DNA of 64,000 bases from Macrotrachela quadricornifera (GCA_022393335.1 JAJEKB010021800.1:1-64000); one strand, 5' to 3'; numbered from the stretch's first letter, positions 44,164 to 56,893 are shown. The notes: a model not told the origin generated them from the letters alone. A program made the numbers and translations.

Positions 44164-46321
44164 TTATATCTGTGAAGCATTTTGTTTCATTGAATTATTG
44201 TTTGTATTTTGATTTGTTGTTACACCTGTAAGTAATTTTCTACTTTCATTAAAATATTGATTTGGATGATTAATTCCTATTCCATAATTTTTAACTTTAT
44301 GTTGATATTCAAAATAAATTTGACAAGCTATTTGATAATGATGTTGTTTAGTTTTATCAATAATATCATTAACTGTTTCTTCATTTACTTGATAATTATT
44401 AATTAAACGTTGTTTAAGTGTTTGAATATCCCAATGTCTATATGGACAACCATTATGTTCATTAACACCTGGTGGTGGATCTTGAATAATTTTCATACAA
44501 CTATATGGTGTATATGATGTATGTTTTCCTTCTTGACCATATGCATGACATATATTATAAACATGTTCACGTTCAAATTGTGCAGGATTCATTGAACCAT
44601 TTGTAACAAATTCATGACGAAAAAATTTCATACATTCATCAAGTGATAAACCAATACCTTTAAGAAAAAGTCGATATTTTAATCGACCTAAATGTTTTAA
44701 ATGATGTTGTTCAATCATTTGTTCATGTATATGACGCATACATAATGGAAATGAACGTTTTGATAAACCATTTAACATATCACATGTTATTGTTTCAGTT
44801 TGTTCATTTTCATTAAATGTATTTAAATTTGTATTTGTTCCATGTATACGTTTTTTACGTAACATTTTTAATATTAATTCAATACGATTATCCATTTGTT
44901 GAATAGATTCATATTTTTTTGATGAACATGTCATTTGATATGATATATTCATACGAAAATGTTGTAAAACAAATGAAATAATATCATTATCAGATACATA
45001 AGCATAACCATGTGCAAGAAAACATGAACGTTTACGCATTAAATCAGGAACATGTTGAAAACGAACACGAAAATAAGATATTGAATCAAATGATTTTGTT
45101 ATTGTTGATGTATTTGTTAAACCTTTAAGTATTATTGATGATATTAAAGATTCTTTATGTTGAAGTTTTTCTTCATCTGTAACTAATTCATAAAATTGTT
45201 TTATATTACTTGATGAATCATTTAAATAATTTAATTGTTCAGATTTTGTTAAAACTTGAAAACGATAACGAAATAATTCAAGTTCAGATGTTATGAACCA
45301 ACGACGTTCTTCTTCACTTGGACAAAATGCAAGACGAAGAATAAAATGAGATATTATATCATTCTGTAAATCATGTGATGATGCACCAGTAAATGATGGG
45401 AATATTATAAACTGAAAGAGAAAAAACACAAGTATGGTGTCCGAAGAGCAAATTACAGCCTACTAGGGAATGTTCCATGCCGAGGCGAATGGAGTTAGAA
45501 CGTAGTCTGAGTAAATGTTCGTCAGATTTTGATCCGCTGAAAGTTCACTTACAGATCTTGACGACTGAGGAATGTTGTGTGGTACTCATGGTTTTTCAAT
45601 TTTTTGAAACATGATCTAAAAGACATGTTGAAATATGGACTCATTCCTTCTTCTCACAGACCAACATCGACATGGTCATGGAAACAATGCAGGCTCTGAT
45701 TGAGTCTTGATGTTGTTGTCTTACGAAAGATGGTCTTTTACATCTCCTGTAATATCTTTCATTGTCAGCGTGGATTAACAATAGTTCGCAATTCACAACT
45801 GATTTTATGTAGCTTCATCATGTTTAACATTTTATTCTCTCAAGAATCATGCTAACAGATTTTTTAGAAATTTTCTATATTCCGCTCTCTTCATGCTTTA
45901 AAATAGTTATTTTCTACAGGTCGTGGCTATTTATTGATGATTAGGCACTTCAATGTGTCCGACTCTTACCGTAGAACGAACTGATAAAACCGATTGCTCG
46001 ATTATCCTATAAAGACGTCCATTTCCCTATCTATATCAAGGAATAATCTGACAATTCATGCTGCATTGAAAGACATTAACTATGAAGCATACAGATCTCG
46101 ATCTTCAATAATTTTAGAGAACGTTTCCTATATTCAGACGTGATTCCATATTCCAATAAAGTTTATTCTTCTTACTTTTAAATAATTTAATTTATCTTTT
46201 AATTCTTTTCTTAATAATTTTTCAATTTCATCTTTTTTATTTATTGTTGCTGTTGATAGTGTTGTATTTAATCTTGCAAGAATTTGTTCAATTGTTTTCA
46301 AAATTTTCAATCTTTCAATAC
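44164..46321 (-). CDS. PRIM2: DNA primase large subunit (PRIM2), 5' end not found
   Basis: Two exons are clear. Exon A, 46321-46176, encodes IERLKILKTIEQILARLNTT and ends at a GTAAGA donor. Exon B, 45411-44164, starts after CTTTCAG and runs to the TAA. Landmarks: ISHFILRLAFCPSEEERRWF, then the iron-sulfur domain with four cysteines in FPLCMR, CHAYGQEG, CPYRHW and ACQIYFE, and LKGIGLSLDECMKFFRHEF. PRIM2 partners PRIM1 in the pol alpha-primase complex and hands the RNA primer on. About 480 residues are visible with no break. The intron between A and B is about 765 bases, over ten times the usual size here, implying an insertion at about 45430-46130. Upstream exon(s) for about 50 N-terminal residues are not visible; a MITE abuts the exon A acceptor. 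Confidence 0.85.
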
Positions 46322-46323
46322 CT

Positions 46324-46469
46324 AACAAGTAACGCTCGTCGAGGCGACTCGCTTAGCCCTCGACTGTGTCCAGCATGGTGACCTCTTTTATACAACCTTT
46401 TAAATTCTTTCATTGAATACTAGATACAGTCGAGGGCTAAGCGAGTCACCTCGACGAGCGTTTCTTGTT
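46324..46469. mobile_element. 146-bp MITE with about 45-bp TIRs
   Basis: AACAAGTAACGCTCGTCGAG at the left pairs with the right end over about 45 bases, with three or four mismatches (shared GACTCGCTTAGCCCTCGACTG). Non-coding interior of about 50 bases. Its left end touches the AG acceptor (46322-46323, minus strand) of the first visible PRIM2 exon. Confidence 0.9.
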
Positions 46470-49410
46470 TGATTGTACACAAAAAATACAACTTAATGGG
46501 ACAATAATGTCTGTATTCGGAAGCAAAAAAAACATACCAAAAGCGATAGACGCTTACTTTATAAGTGTTTTTCATTTCTTTTTTTTGTCGTATACTAATA
46601 CTTCAAATATTAAGAAATTTTTACCTCGGTAGACGAGTGTTAGATCTGTTTAAAGGATATTACAAGATAGAAATAAGTTTTATTATTTGCTAGCTGCAGA
46701 ATGCCATTTTTGTTAGAAAAGAATGAAGTGCAGTATAAAACAAAACGCCATTTATTATATCTTTGCTATATACATTTCCAAAACAATAACGGAATAAGGA
46801 TTGAGCACATTTCGTTTCTTTTTGACCTTGGAAGAAAGACAAGATCGTACTATTTGAAAAAAAAACAAAGTTAAATATTCAATGGTCACAAATCGATAAC
46901 TTTCAAACATATATGTTCTTTCTCTATCAGTATCAGCTACCGTGTAGAGATACTAACTTGCGGATATAATCCAAGGGCAAACATGAATACATGTCTATAT
47001 GTCGAAGATGTGAGTCGAGTACACAATCACGACCGTGCTCTGATTAATCTCGCGTCTTGTCATCTCATTGTTCATCACTCCATCTCTTTATATATCGTTT
47101 TCAATACTGTGATGACCGTGATATGTATCACACCCACTTTTATACTTTATCATGTGCATTTTTCTTCATCTTTTTTCTGTTATCCTGAATATCACCACAT
47201 TCAGTTTCTTCACTCGAAACATTATATACTATCAAATGCTAATAGCCAGGCGGACGACAAAACGGCAAAAGCGGCGTTTAAACATCTTAATATGTCAACT
47301 ATTTAAACAGTTTTATTAGTCGCCAAAAACGCCAGAAAACAGTTTATGAAAATTTGATTTTTAACACATTTTACACGTTTAAACGCTTGGAGTCGATCAA
47401 ACTTTAACTATTTTGACGCGCTTTTGGCGACTAATGACACCGTTTAGATGGTTGAAATAATTTCCATTGTAATGACTTTTAACAATTAACAGACGTTTCA
47501 TTTAAACAGTGAAATATCAATGGTTTATAAATAATTAAATTTTTTGGTTAACTGATCAGCTATTTTCAAATTATAATTAATTTAATGTTGAATTGACATT
47601 TATTTGTTTACTCTTTAAAAACGGTGCCGAGAATTTCTCTCTTATCAGTTCGTTTTCTTTTATATTGAGATTAATTTTACGTTTTGTTATTTACTGATTT
47701 CCATATTTTCTTTTTTCTTTTTGTTTTTTTTCAATAGCAGAACGAAAGATGAAAATACGTAAGCTTGATCGAACATCATTAAAGTCTTGTCATGTCCTTC
47801 CTTATTAAAAAACAAAAAGATATTGAAAAAATATGCGAATAGGTCAATAGTAAAGTGTAACGTCAATCTTAATTTAAAAGAAAGCGACTGAGACGAAAGA
47901 AATTCTCCATACCATTTTCAAAGAATAAATAAATAAATGCCTATTTAACATTAAGTTAATGCTCATTTGAATATCATCGGTCGGTTTGTCAACGAGAAGA
48001 AAATTTAATTATTTACAATTGTGTTTCATACTTTGAATATATGACGGATGCGACAGATTTTCAATACTACGGCTTACACAGCCATTCATGAAAGAAGGGA
48101 AACCACGATTTACCTAATCGACTTCTAGTATATAGAAAACTACAATGGGAACTACCATGGTAGACGAATGTTCTTTTTGATTTTCATTAATAAATTTAAC
48201 TTTATTTGTATAGAATTTCAAGGTATCGAAGCTCACAAATATGATATAATGAGAAGCGACATTAATGCAGCACATAGTCTCATATCTATGGTATGTTCTA
48301 AGTCGATTTCAATATTGACTAAGCTACACTTATGTGCAGGGATCACCATCTGTTTTTCTCTCTAAGATATTTTTTTAAAGTTAATTCATCTTTTGATGAC
48401 TGAACGGTTCTTTTCCATTGAGTAAAAAACTAAACTGTTTCAAATGTCTCAATTGACATGTTCCTCTTGATGATTATTCTATACCAAGCATTCAAACTTC
48501 AGAATATCTAATAAAATTCTGCTATGTTGATCACTTACGAGCGACTTTCATAATTATATTCTCATCTGTGTCATACATACCATGTCTATGTCCATACTAA
48601 ACTAGTGAATATCAAACTATTTTATACAGAAACTGGTGGTTAATAGCAATATGATATGTGTCCTATTCTATCTTCCAGTTTGAATTATTTTCCGCCGAAA
48701 AGAATTTATCTCAATCGAACACATTAAGTATTATATGCAAGAGGTATGTGCATTGGATATAATGAATCTAACACTGATTCTCAGTATAAGTTATAAGTTA
48801 AGTGACTTCTTTAGTTGCGCAACTACTGTTTGAACGAAACATAACGCAAGCGAATTCGAAGAGAAAAGAACAGGTGAATAATCGAATAAGAGAGTAATAA
48901 AAGAATAACCTTCTTTTTTCTTTCTCTATATACTGACCGAAAGAAAAGACAGGATGAAAAAATTGCTTTAAGATACGGATGGAAAATAAACTCGGTTTCA
49001 TATGCCAGACAAAAGTAGATAAAATATGAAATAGTTAATTATATAAACTTTCACCGGAACAGCTAAATTCTAACTCATTTTATAATTATATGCTATACCA
49101 GAAAAGATAAACTTGTTTATCTTGTTTGATTACGGTTATTACTCATATATGCTTGTGCTTTTAAAAGAGAAATACCGAAGATTATAATTATCCTATAATC
49201 TAATGAGACTGGATCAATGATTTAGTCAATATGATATACTGATTTATAGTAACATTAATGATGAATTCTTCTCATCGTTCATACCGCGCATGCTGTTTTA
49301 TGTTTTATTAGTGTGAGATAAAGGTTCTAACCATCACTTGCTCATTCTAAATGCGCCAAATCGTAAAACCTACTACCTGCTAGAAAAATTGAAATGCCCC
49401 CATGACACAA
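46470..49410. other. Gene-poor interval
   Basis: An imperfect inverted repeat at about 47270-47450 contains GTCGCCAAAAACGCC and its near-complement CGCGCTTTTGGCGAC. A short protein-like phrase (GIEAHKYDIMRSDINAAHSL, 48195-48280) is in frame but I cannot name it. No complete gene is supported. Confidence 0.45.
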
Positions 49411-49570
49411 CCTGATTGGTCGAAAGTCCTAGGTCGAAAACCCCTGATTGGCTGAATTTTCAGCTCCTCAAAACCTGATTGGTGGATAGCCCGGGGTCGA
49501 AAACCCCTGATTGGCTAGAACCCTGATCAAAAAAAAATTTCATTGGTTGCAATGCCTCATATCGAAAAAC
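49411..49570 (+). repeat. Minisatellite of about 31-bp units with CCTGATTGG
   Basis: CCTGATTGG recurs at 49411, 49444, 49474 and 49506, with a weaker CATTGG near 49540. Units alternate between a GGTCGAAAAC type and a GGCT-type, giving a 62-bp higher-order period. Each unit holds ATTGG, an inverted CCAAT box. Confidence 0.75.
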
Positions 49571-49617
49571 CGTGTAGACGGGCTATCCATATTGAAACAG
49601 TGTAATTTTTCAATCTC

Positions 49618-49900
49618 GTGTTTCTTTTACCTTTGACCTTTGACCCTGACAGCCAGCCACCCACATACAAACTTTTCTTTCATATGACCCTCTCTACAGT
49701 CGAGGGAATGATTGAAAAAGTTCAAGAGATATTGTTATATTTTCTGGATATGTATCATAATAAGGTATATAGGAATTATTTGGTAAATTTATTGATAATG
49801 AAGAAAAATTCGATTTTTTTGGTAATGATAATGTTAAAGAAAAACGTGTTGTTGGATATTTCATTATACACAACAACAAAAAAATAAAATTTAAAAAAGT
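49618..49900 (+). other. Possible coding fragment, unrecognised
   Basis: An 89-codon frame is open, but a different frame (FGKFIDNEEKFDFFGNDN, about 49780-49830) reads more like protein, so any real gene here is broken. There is no known motif. The phrase ACCTTTGACCTTTGACCC at its start is a local direct repeat. Confidence 0.25.
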
Positions 49901-50049
49901 ATTTACGTTTTTATTATCTTTTCACACATCATATCAAAGAAAATAAATATTATCATAGAACAAAACAATACACTTCGAATACGGACGGAAGAAATCTTTC
50001 ACATATAGAAATCAAATAAAGAAATATACGTCGAAAGAAGAAATAATAG

Positions 50050-52029
50050 TTATTGTTGTGATAGAACTTTAATAACACGACCACTACCTTTTGTTTGATT
50101 ACTTGATCGAAATATTAATCGAGAACCTTCTAATACATATTTACGAGTTCGAAATCGAAATGTAACAGTAGCTTCTTTATCTGCATGTAATTCTTCCTTT
50201 AATCAAATATTTATATCAAATTAATAAGAAATTATTTCATACTTTATCCATTTCGATAATCAAAGCTGTTTGACGAATATTTTCTATTTGAACAGTTGTC
50301 TCAAAACCTTTACGTATTGGTGTAGTTGTATGATGCATTGAAAGATAAATTTTCGCAATAAATTCAACACATGCTTCAGGATTAGATGTTGACGAAACAA
50401 GTACTATACCCTAGATGTTTTATTCGAAAATATTCAAGTGTGTATAATTAACTATCTACCTTTCGTAATCGACTAGCTTCTATCTGCGGAAGATTAAGAG
50501 TTGCAGCTTGACCAGCATGGACCATACGTCTTGAAACACGATATCGATGAATGGATGTCACTTTAGCCGGCAAAAATGCACCATCTGATAGAGGACCAAC
50601 AAGAAAACTTTCGCCTTCACGTATTATACCACTAAAAAATAAATCAATGTGACATAAAGCAAAAAATTTAGACACGAACAAAATGATTAGACTGAATCAA
50701 CTATTAGTTTTTGGTCAAAAATATTTTCTTGACCACGCGGAGAGCACTTCAAACGTGAGGATGAGGGCATAATGAATTGACCTCTTCATTCGTAAAAGTC
50801 TTGAATAAGATTGAAGGGTCCGCAACAGTCTAGAGTAGTGTCCGGCGTGACCACCGTGACCGTGACCAAAGCCGGACACTAGTCTAGAGTATCCCGCAAA
50901 CCTATCGACGAAGACCTTGCAACTTCGATTGAGTATACAGTAAGGACAATGTGAAGATTGTATGCTTCAGTTTTATTTCCCACAAACTTCAGTTTACCAA
51001 CATATGATTTAATCACACTCATTCAAACGTGAGGGTTAGAAGCTGTCAGGTTCAAAAGTTTTAGAGCCGGATTCGAACCCGATCCATACTCACAATGATT
51101 TTTTTATCTGAACTTGATAGTTGCTCTGTAAATAAGAGATACTTTCTTCGATCGTTTATATTCATCAACCAGCACGCCCTACACATTGCTCAAAGAATCT
51201 CATAAGAAAAAAGTTATAATTGACTGTTACTTTCAACTATCGGATTGGATCTGAACTTATTCGACAAAAATTTCTAGAAGCAGACGCGGTCGAGTTCGGG
51301 TTGTACCCGAGGATGGCATGTGAAAATATCCCATGGAATAAATTAGAGGATAGTCGCGCTGGTAAACGGTAGAGGTGACACTTTCCAGTTACGTTCCTGA
51401 AATGACGAACGCGACTCAAGTTTTCCTTGTCATGAACGAAGAATCAGTATATTCAAACGCAGTATTAGATGCGTTTTTGTTCCTAAGAAACAAGAACACT
51501 TACACCTTTAATAAGTGATGGCTTAATATTGACATTCATCTTTTGGAATAGCGAAAACCACAGTAGGCAGAAATCCCATAATAATTATTATTCAGCATTG
51601 GAACTAATCGAATAAATCTCGCAACTTTCAAAATGCTATTTTCTCGTTATTTTTATAAAATATTCTTTCAATCATACTCTCGTAATACACCACCAACGAT
51701 AGGTGTGTTTGTTGTATTGTACGTATAAATTGCGTCAATCTATTTAATCAAATAATATATAATTCGAAAACATATTAATCTTACTCGATATTCAACAGGT
51801 AACTGTAAAAGTCTTTCTTGTTCTTTCGTACTTAATTTCGGCGGTAAAATATTAAGAAATTTTTTTAATAAATTAATATTTTCTCCGGTTACACATGAAA
51901 TTGCAAATATCGGGCAAATTCTTTTTTCTATTAACATATCAGCAGCTTTAATAACATCATCTTCTTTTTCTATAACAAAAGCTTCAAGTTGAATTGAACT
52001 ATTTCTATGTTCCCAGGCAGACAAGACCT
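50050..52029 (-). pseudogene. 3' part of a GTPBP1/GTPBP2-type GTPase gene
   Basis: Five exons with good GT..AG borders: 52029-51785, 51739-51678, 50631-50460, 50410-50243 and 50196-50050. They encode the end of the G domain and the beta-barrels: CPIFAISCVTGENINLLKKF, TNTPIVGGVLRD, GIIREGESFLVGPL, RYRVSRRMVHAGQAATL, IRQTALIIEMDK and a stop after VIKVLSQQ. This matches translational GTPases of the GTPBP1/2 group, which act in ribosome rescue and mRNA quality control. Visible exons are in frame (about 265 residues). The P-loop and most of the G domain, expected upstream of 52029, are not found, so I call it truncated; a distant upstream exon cannot be excluded. One intron (51677-50632) is about 1046 bases and carries a strong hairpin. 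Confidence 0.75.
50827..50890. repeat. GC-rich hairpin inside the enlarged GTPBP intron
   Basis: AGTCTAGAGTAGTGTCCGGC pairs with GCCGGACACTAGTCTAGAGT with two or three mismatches around a loop made of CGTGACC units. Confidence 0.8.
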
Positions 52030-52689
52030 CTAAAAAAACGCGTTAAAGTGCGTTACATAACCTGATCATGTTAAAAATGCATAAATTTTTCTAGAAGTGT
52101 GTGAACAGATCAGTTAAGAAAACATACTTTCAAGCTTATATTCTTGAACGAATTTTGTTAGTTCAACAATAACTCGTTATTTTAATCAATAGAACACGTT
52201 CAAATGAATTTATCTCTTAAAATTCTTTATATAACAGGAACTTTAGTCCGATAACTTGCCCTCATTTCAGCACAACTGATATGAAAATAATTATTTATAC
52301 AATACTTTAACTTCTAACCACGATGCCAAATCGCATTTTATGTATCATAAACAAATAGGATATTTCATAAAGATATCCGACTTCTTTCTGGTTTTTTGTT
52401 TGTGTCAGATTGTATAAATTTCATTACCAACTATTTGATTGGTTTATGTCCTATGGGTCTAAAATTGAGATTTGATTCTAATCTACTTGCAACGTAGTAT
52501 AGTATCATGATATTTTTCTCTCTCATGTAGACAACACTTTTCATGACAACTGATGAAAAATCCTAGTAAATAGAAACGATTTAAATGAAAATGTCTATTT
52601 ATCTCCTCTGTTCAGTAACTTTTATATTGTCGTGATGGTAAAGAAATCGTCGTATTTCACTCTGTATCGCGTGATTCAGATCAGACTAG

Positions 52690-52935
52690 ACCTGGTCATT
52701 GCATATTCATGCAATTCCCGAGTTCTAAAACGGAATTGCATTTTCATTTCTATAGGAATGTTCACTTCAATATGAATGCACTAACGAATGCAGGAATTGG
52801 CAGGAATTCCGTATAGTTCGATGGCATGGGTAGGAATTGGATTGCAGGAATTCCTGCATTGAATGATGATGAGTTGCATGGGCTTATGCGATGTAGGAAT
52901 GTGTAAATTTGCGTAATAGGATGACTGCTCTTTTC
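52690..52935. repeat. Second copy of the GGAATT-rich dispersed repeat
   Basis: CATGCAATTCCCGAG, CGGAATTGCATT, several GGAATT phrases and the terminal AGGATGACTGCTC are shared with 11455-11750. Small inner palindromes are built from GCAGGAATTCCTGC. Confidence 0.6.
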
Positions 52936-53050
52936 TTCGATGTTTTGTTTCTGTTATCGATAAAAAATGATTTCATGAATAGGAGAGATCATATTATTGA
53001 AATGAATTACAGAATCCATATTGAATGATTTCCTAGTGAAGAAGTTTGAC

Positions 53051-53290
53051 TTAATTTGCTAATAAGACTATAAACTCAAAAATATTTAAATTTTCTATGT
53101 ATTCATCTTTAATAGTTGTATTTAGAAACATTCTTACCCGATATCGATAATAGGTGTCTATAATTTTGTTAAATCGTTGGCAAACATTCCGCATCGAAAA
53201 TAAAATAGTAAAATCATTTTGATGATCGAGGATGCGATAGAAAAGCTCAACTGGTAATGTTAAAAACAGATTAGTAGTTGTTGTTGACAT
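53051..53290 (-). CDS. Short F-box protein or truncated F-box fragment
   Basis: From the ATG at 53290 the frame gives 79 residues: MSTTTTNLFL then an F-box, TLPVELFYRILDHQNDFTIL ... RNVCQRFNKIIDTYYRY. F-box proteins bring substrates to SCF ubiquitin ligases through Skp1. Usually a long substrate-binding part follows the F-box; here a TAA ends the protein about 25 residues after it. It is either a truncated gene or a very small product. An in-frame upstream extension is Lys-rich and probably leader. Confidence 0.65.
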   Translation of the reverse strand: MSTTTTNLFLTLPVELFYRILDHQNDFTILFSMRNVCQRFNKIIDTYYRYRVRMFLNTTIKDEYIENLNIFEFIVLLAN

Positions 53291-53818
53291 TTTGAAATAT
53301 CGCGAAAAGCGTATTTTTAATAGATATTGTCTGTCCAAAATGTTATTGTCGTTTGCTTTTTTCTTCATTTTAAATATGCTTTTCTTTCTCTCTATCAATG
53401 AGAAATTTTTCTTCATATAGTGTTATGATTTGTTTGGAGAAGAAAGAAAGGATAGATAAAGAATGAAGGAAATCGCATGTATATTAGCTCTTCATGTGTG
53501 TTCGTATTTATTGCCACTAATAAAACAGAACAATATAATAAATATAAATTACAATTGTAGCATACTTCTATATATCAAATATTTGAATATTTCAAGTTAA
53601 ATTCGATAGATTTATCTGAAAATTTATTTCCAACAAATAACGATAAATATTGAGTGTGTGGGTGAGGATGTGGATAGATAGAATTAACGACACCTGCACT
53701 CACCGACCCACGCCTTCTTAATCACATTTTCATATGACTCGTTTATTCGGAAGTAATTTTTACTTCCATTTATGGTAAAGTTTAGCCAAAGAATTGACTC
53801 TTTATTGTAAATGCTTTC

Positions 53819-54118
53819 ATGGACACGGTACAGAAAAGTCGTTACTATGCTTCACATTGCCTTCTAGTTTTTATCGAGATTCCAAATGATATTCTTAATT
53901 CTTTTTCTCTTATTATTATCATTATTAGAATGAAATTGATTGGTGTTTGGATTCATTGGATTGTGTTTATTGTATGGATTTTGGCCGTTTTTGTTGGTTT
54001 CATCTTTATATTTTTGCCAAACGTCGAGGATAATAATAAGAGTAGTGTGCCTGGATGGAGTAATGATTACGATACGCCGGCAGAGCCAAGTATTCTTCAA
54101 GTATTAAATTATTTTTGA
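53819..54118 (+). CDS. Possible small single-span membrane protein
   Basis: A frame of 99 codons from ATG 53819; a second ATG at 53930 gives a neat 62-residue product with one transmembrane segment (WIVFIVWILAVFVGFIFIF) and a polar tail ending VLNYF. The upstream half is weak, so I favour the second start. No family recognised. A stop-free stretch with a second unrelated frame follows at 54130. Confidence 0.35.
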   Translation: MDTVQKSRYYASHCLLVFIEIPNDILNSFSLIIIIIRMKLIGVWIHWIVFIVWILAVFVGFIFIFLPNVEDNNKSSVPGWSNDYDTPAEPSILQVLNYF

Positions 54119-54843
54119 ATTGAGACTATATGCAACTGAGTAGGCTCGATTGTGGGTGGGGGTTATTAGAACAAATTCAACTTCCTTCGTTGAAGAAAGA
54201 AACATTTAATTTGCTCATCTCAAGCCGTACTTTTCAGCACTCGAACAAGTCGGCAGATGAATTAATAATAATATTTTTAAAATGTTTTAATATTGTTGAT
54301 ATAAATATAAATAATTCAAATAATGCAGAGTTAAATTTTTCTTTAGACGTGTTTTGTGTTAATTATTTAATCTAAATTTAACACTCATCAGGGCTCTGCA
54401 TATACAAAAAAAAATTTTTATAAAATAGAAAGAAAAGGCACTATATACTATCACTTTTATTTGTTTTCTTTCTATCCTGTTATCCTTTTCCCTCTTTCAT
54501 CTTTCGTATTAAGCTAAAACTATAGATTCAATGTCATTGTTTTATAATTTGTTAACTTTTTGGAACAATAAACTATATATCAAAAACAAAAACTTGGTTC
54601 GCATTGAAAATAATTTTCGTGATAGCACGTGTACAAAATTACCTTTCTATTCTCGTGTGTTTATTACCTATACGAAGTAGTTATTTCGAGAAATAGCGCA
54701 CAGAACGCAAATAAAAACACCTTTTTTTTACAATATTGCGCTGCTTCATTCAAAAACAGAGCAGACGATGACAAAAATCATGCACATGCGCGGAAATTAT
54801 TTTACGTAAATATTCAAAAACTTCCGATGCAACATTGATAATA

Positions 54844-55179
54844 ATGGTGATGATCACAATGAAACAATCTTTGTGTAAAATTGAACGACGAAATATTAAC
54901 GTATTGGTTATTGTCATATTTGTCTACACATTATTGATTATGAGTGCGATTCTATCATGTGTGCTTGTCGTTAACTAAGAGTCCTACAGTATAGTGAATT
55001 TGTTTTTGACAATAGCTGTCATTATCTTGGTTAGCACTTTTATCTCAATGACCGGTCGTTGGTTCGTGTGGCACATAATCAACCATTTAAATCGAGCCAG
55101 ATCAATGCATTCTACTATCGATAATCTTGATTCACAATTATTCAAATGGAAATATACTCCAGACGAATGGGATAGATAA
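54844..55179 (+). pseudogene. Two-span small membrane protein frame with an in-frame TAA
   Basis: ATG 54844 opens 44 codons with one hydrophobic helix (VLVIVIFVYTLLIMSAILS), then TAA at 54976-54978. The same frame continues without interruption to 55179 with a second helix (LFLTIAVIILVSTFISM) and an amphipathic tail ending YTPDEWDR. The join suggests one protein of about 111 residues broken by a single stop. Family unknown. Confidence 0.4.
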
Positions 55180-55526
55180 TTCTGCTCATTTCACTATTCA
55201 AATATTCTGACTGTTTCTTTCAAATGACAATGTGTCTTGGATAGAGATCATTAAAATAATCGTTAGAACTATTTCCGACTATTCAGCAGATGCCTTTCAT
55301 CGAGAAGTAATTCTTCTTATTTTTCATATTCAACAAAAGTAAATGATCTTATATCATGATAATTAAGCGACTTCTTTTATGAGAATGATAAGCGTAAGGA
55401 TGAACGAAGATATCACAGTTATCTGATAGCCATATGCCCACCAAAATTCGAGACTATGTACTTTGCTTTGGATTAGATTTGAGATAAATACTTTTATGTG
55501 TTTTTCAGATATGTGACATATATACA

Positions 55527-56887
55527 TAGGGCACTCCAAAAGTTTTTTCCATTGGCTCTTATAAAAGCTCCAGTTTGAATTCAAGTATTCGATAATAATG
55601 CTTAGATATATTTAGGAATATATGCAAAATCTCAGACTTCTATGTCTTATGTTTTGCCACAATCTCCCATTTCTTTTACGTGAATACCGTACCATTTTGT
55701 ATACGTTACATAACTGATGATTTATAATAAATGACTGGACTTTGAATTTCATGTTTTGATCCTTAAAAACGTTTTATGAAAATAAAAACAAAATATACCA
55801 GAAGATACAGCGTGAAAAGCTCTACAATCTACAATTTAAAGTTTATGTTGATTGCGTACTTTTTCTTTGAAAATAAACAGTATTCTGAGTGACTAATTCT
55901 CGACGCTGCGATAGGTACTTCAGAGAATTTTGATTTCATTTTCAAAATAAAAAGAGCACAATTAAAATAAAACTATTGTTTGCAAATTGTAGAGCTTTTC
56001 ATGCTGCATCTTTCGTCATGTTCTCTTTTCTAAAAAGAAAGCGTATTTGGTGATTAAAGGATGAAATACAAAAAAGGAACGTCTTCATTCGTATAGAATT
56101 TTTGCATCCTAGAAGATTTCTCTCTCACAATTTTGCTTTTTGTTAATAACAAAAGTTGCATGTATAATATATACTGTTGTATGTAAATTGTAGAATTTTT
56201 CACACTGCATCTTGTGGTGTATTTTATTTATGTTAAATAAAATGTATTACGTGATAAATGAGAAAATAATACGTTCGTTGCATACGAAAAAGAAATATGT
56301 TTTTGCAATGTCGAATTTCGATCGTTCAGAATTTTGTCTACTTTCAAAATAAATAAATACGACTGTAAAATAAGCTGTCTTTTGTAATTTGTAGAGTTTT
56401 TCACGCTGCATCTTGTGATATGTTTTGTTTTTTGTTTAATGGAAGATATCAGGAAAATCAAAGGTAAAATAAGACAAAACGAATTCATCTTTTATCAAAA
56501 AATATTGTTTTCATAGCGTTGAAATTTGATTGCTTAGAAGTTCATCGATTTTTTAACACAGATAATGCAACTGTAAAATTAATTGTCCTGTGTAAATTGT
56601 AGAGCTCTTCAGGCTGCATCTTTTGATATATTTTGTTTTTTTAATAAGGTGTATTTAGGAATCAAAAAATGAAATGCAAAGTTCTCTTATTTATGAAGAG
56701 TTCTCCGTTAGCAGATGGCGTGCGCCTACCATGAAAGCAATGGCAGACCACAGCGAAGTACAAGACTTAGAAGTCTGAAACTTTGCACATAATCCTAAAT
56801 ATGGCTAAGCATTATTATCGAGTACTTGAATTCAAACTGGAGCTTTTATAAGAGCCGATGGAAAAAACTTTTGGAGTGCCCCATGTA
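55527..56887. mobile_element. 1.36-kb TIR element with long (about 125-bp) inverted repeats
   Basis: The ends begin CAT(A/G)GGGCACTCCAAAAG on each side and stay similar for about 125 bases (GGCTCTTATAAAAGCTCCAG, GAATTCAAGTA). TA flanks both sides. No transposase. The inside is a roughly 200-bp tandem array. The end sequence GGCACTCCAAAAG recalls mariner-type termini. Confidence 0.8.
55981..56640 (+). repeat. Tandem array of about 200-bp units inside the element
   Basis: The phrase TGTAAATTGTAGAGCTTTTC then GCTGCATCTT recurs at about 55981, 56182, 56383 and 56591. One more copy lies in reverse orientation near 55800-55840, making the array partly palindromic. Confidence 0.75.
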
Positions 56888-56893
56888 TGTATA

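Noticed and set aside
47270..47450. Inverted repeat with GTCGCCAAAAACGCC as a mobile element
   Set aside because: Arms are short and broken and no target duplication is visible; noted only within the gene-poor interval.
51060..51095. tRNA T-arm-like GGTTCGAATCC on the minus strand
   Set aside because: No acceptor, D or anticodon stems can be drawn around it.
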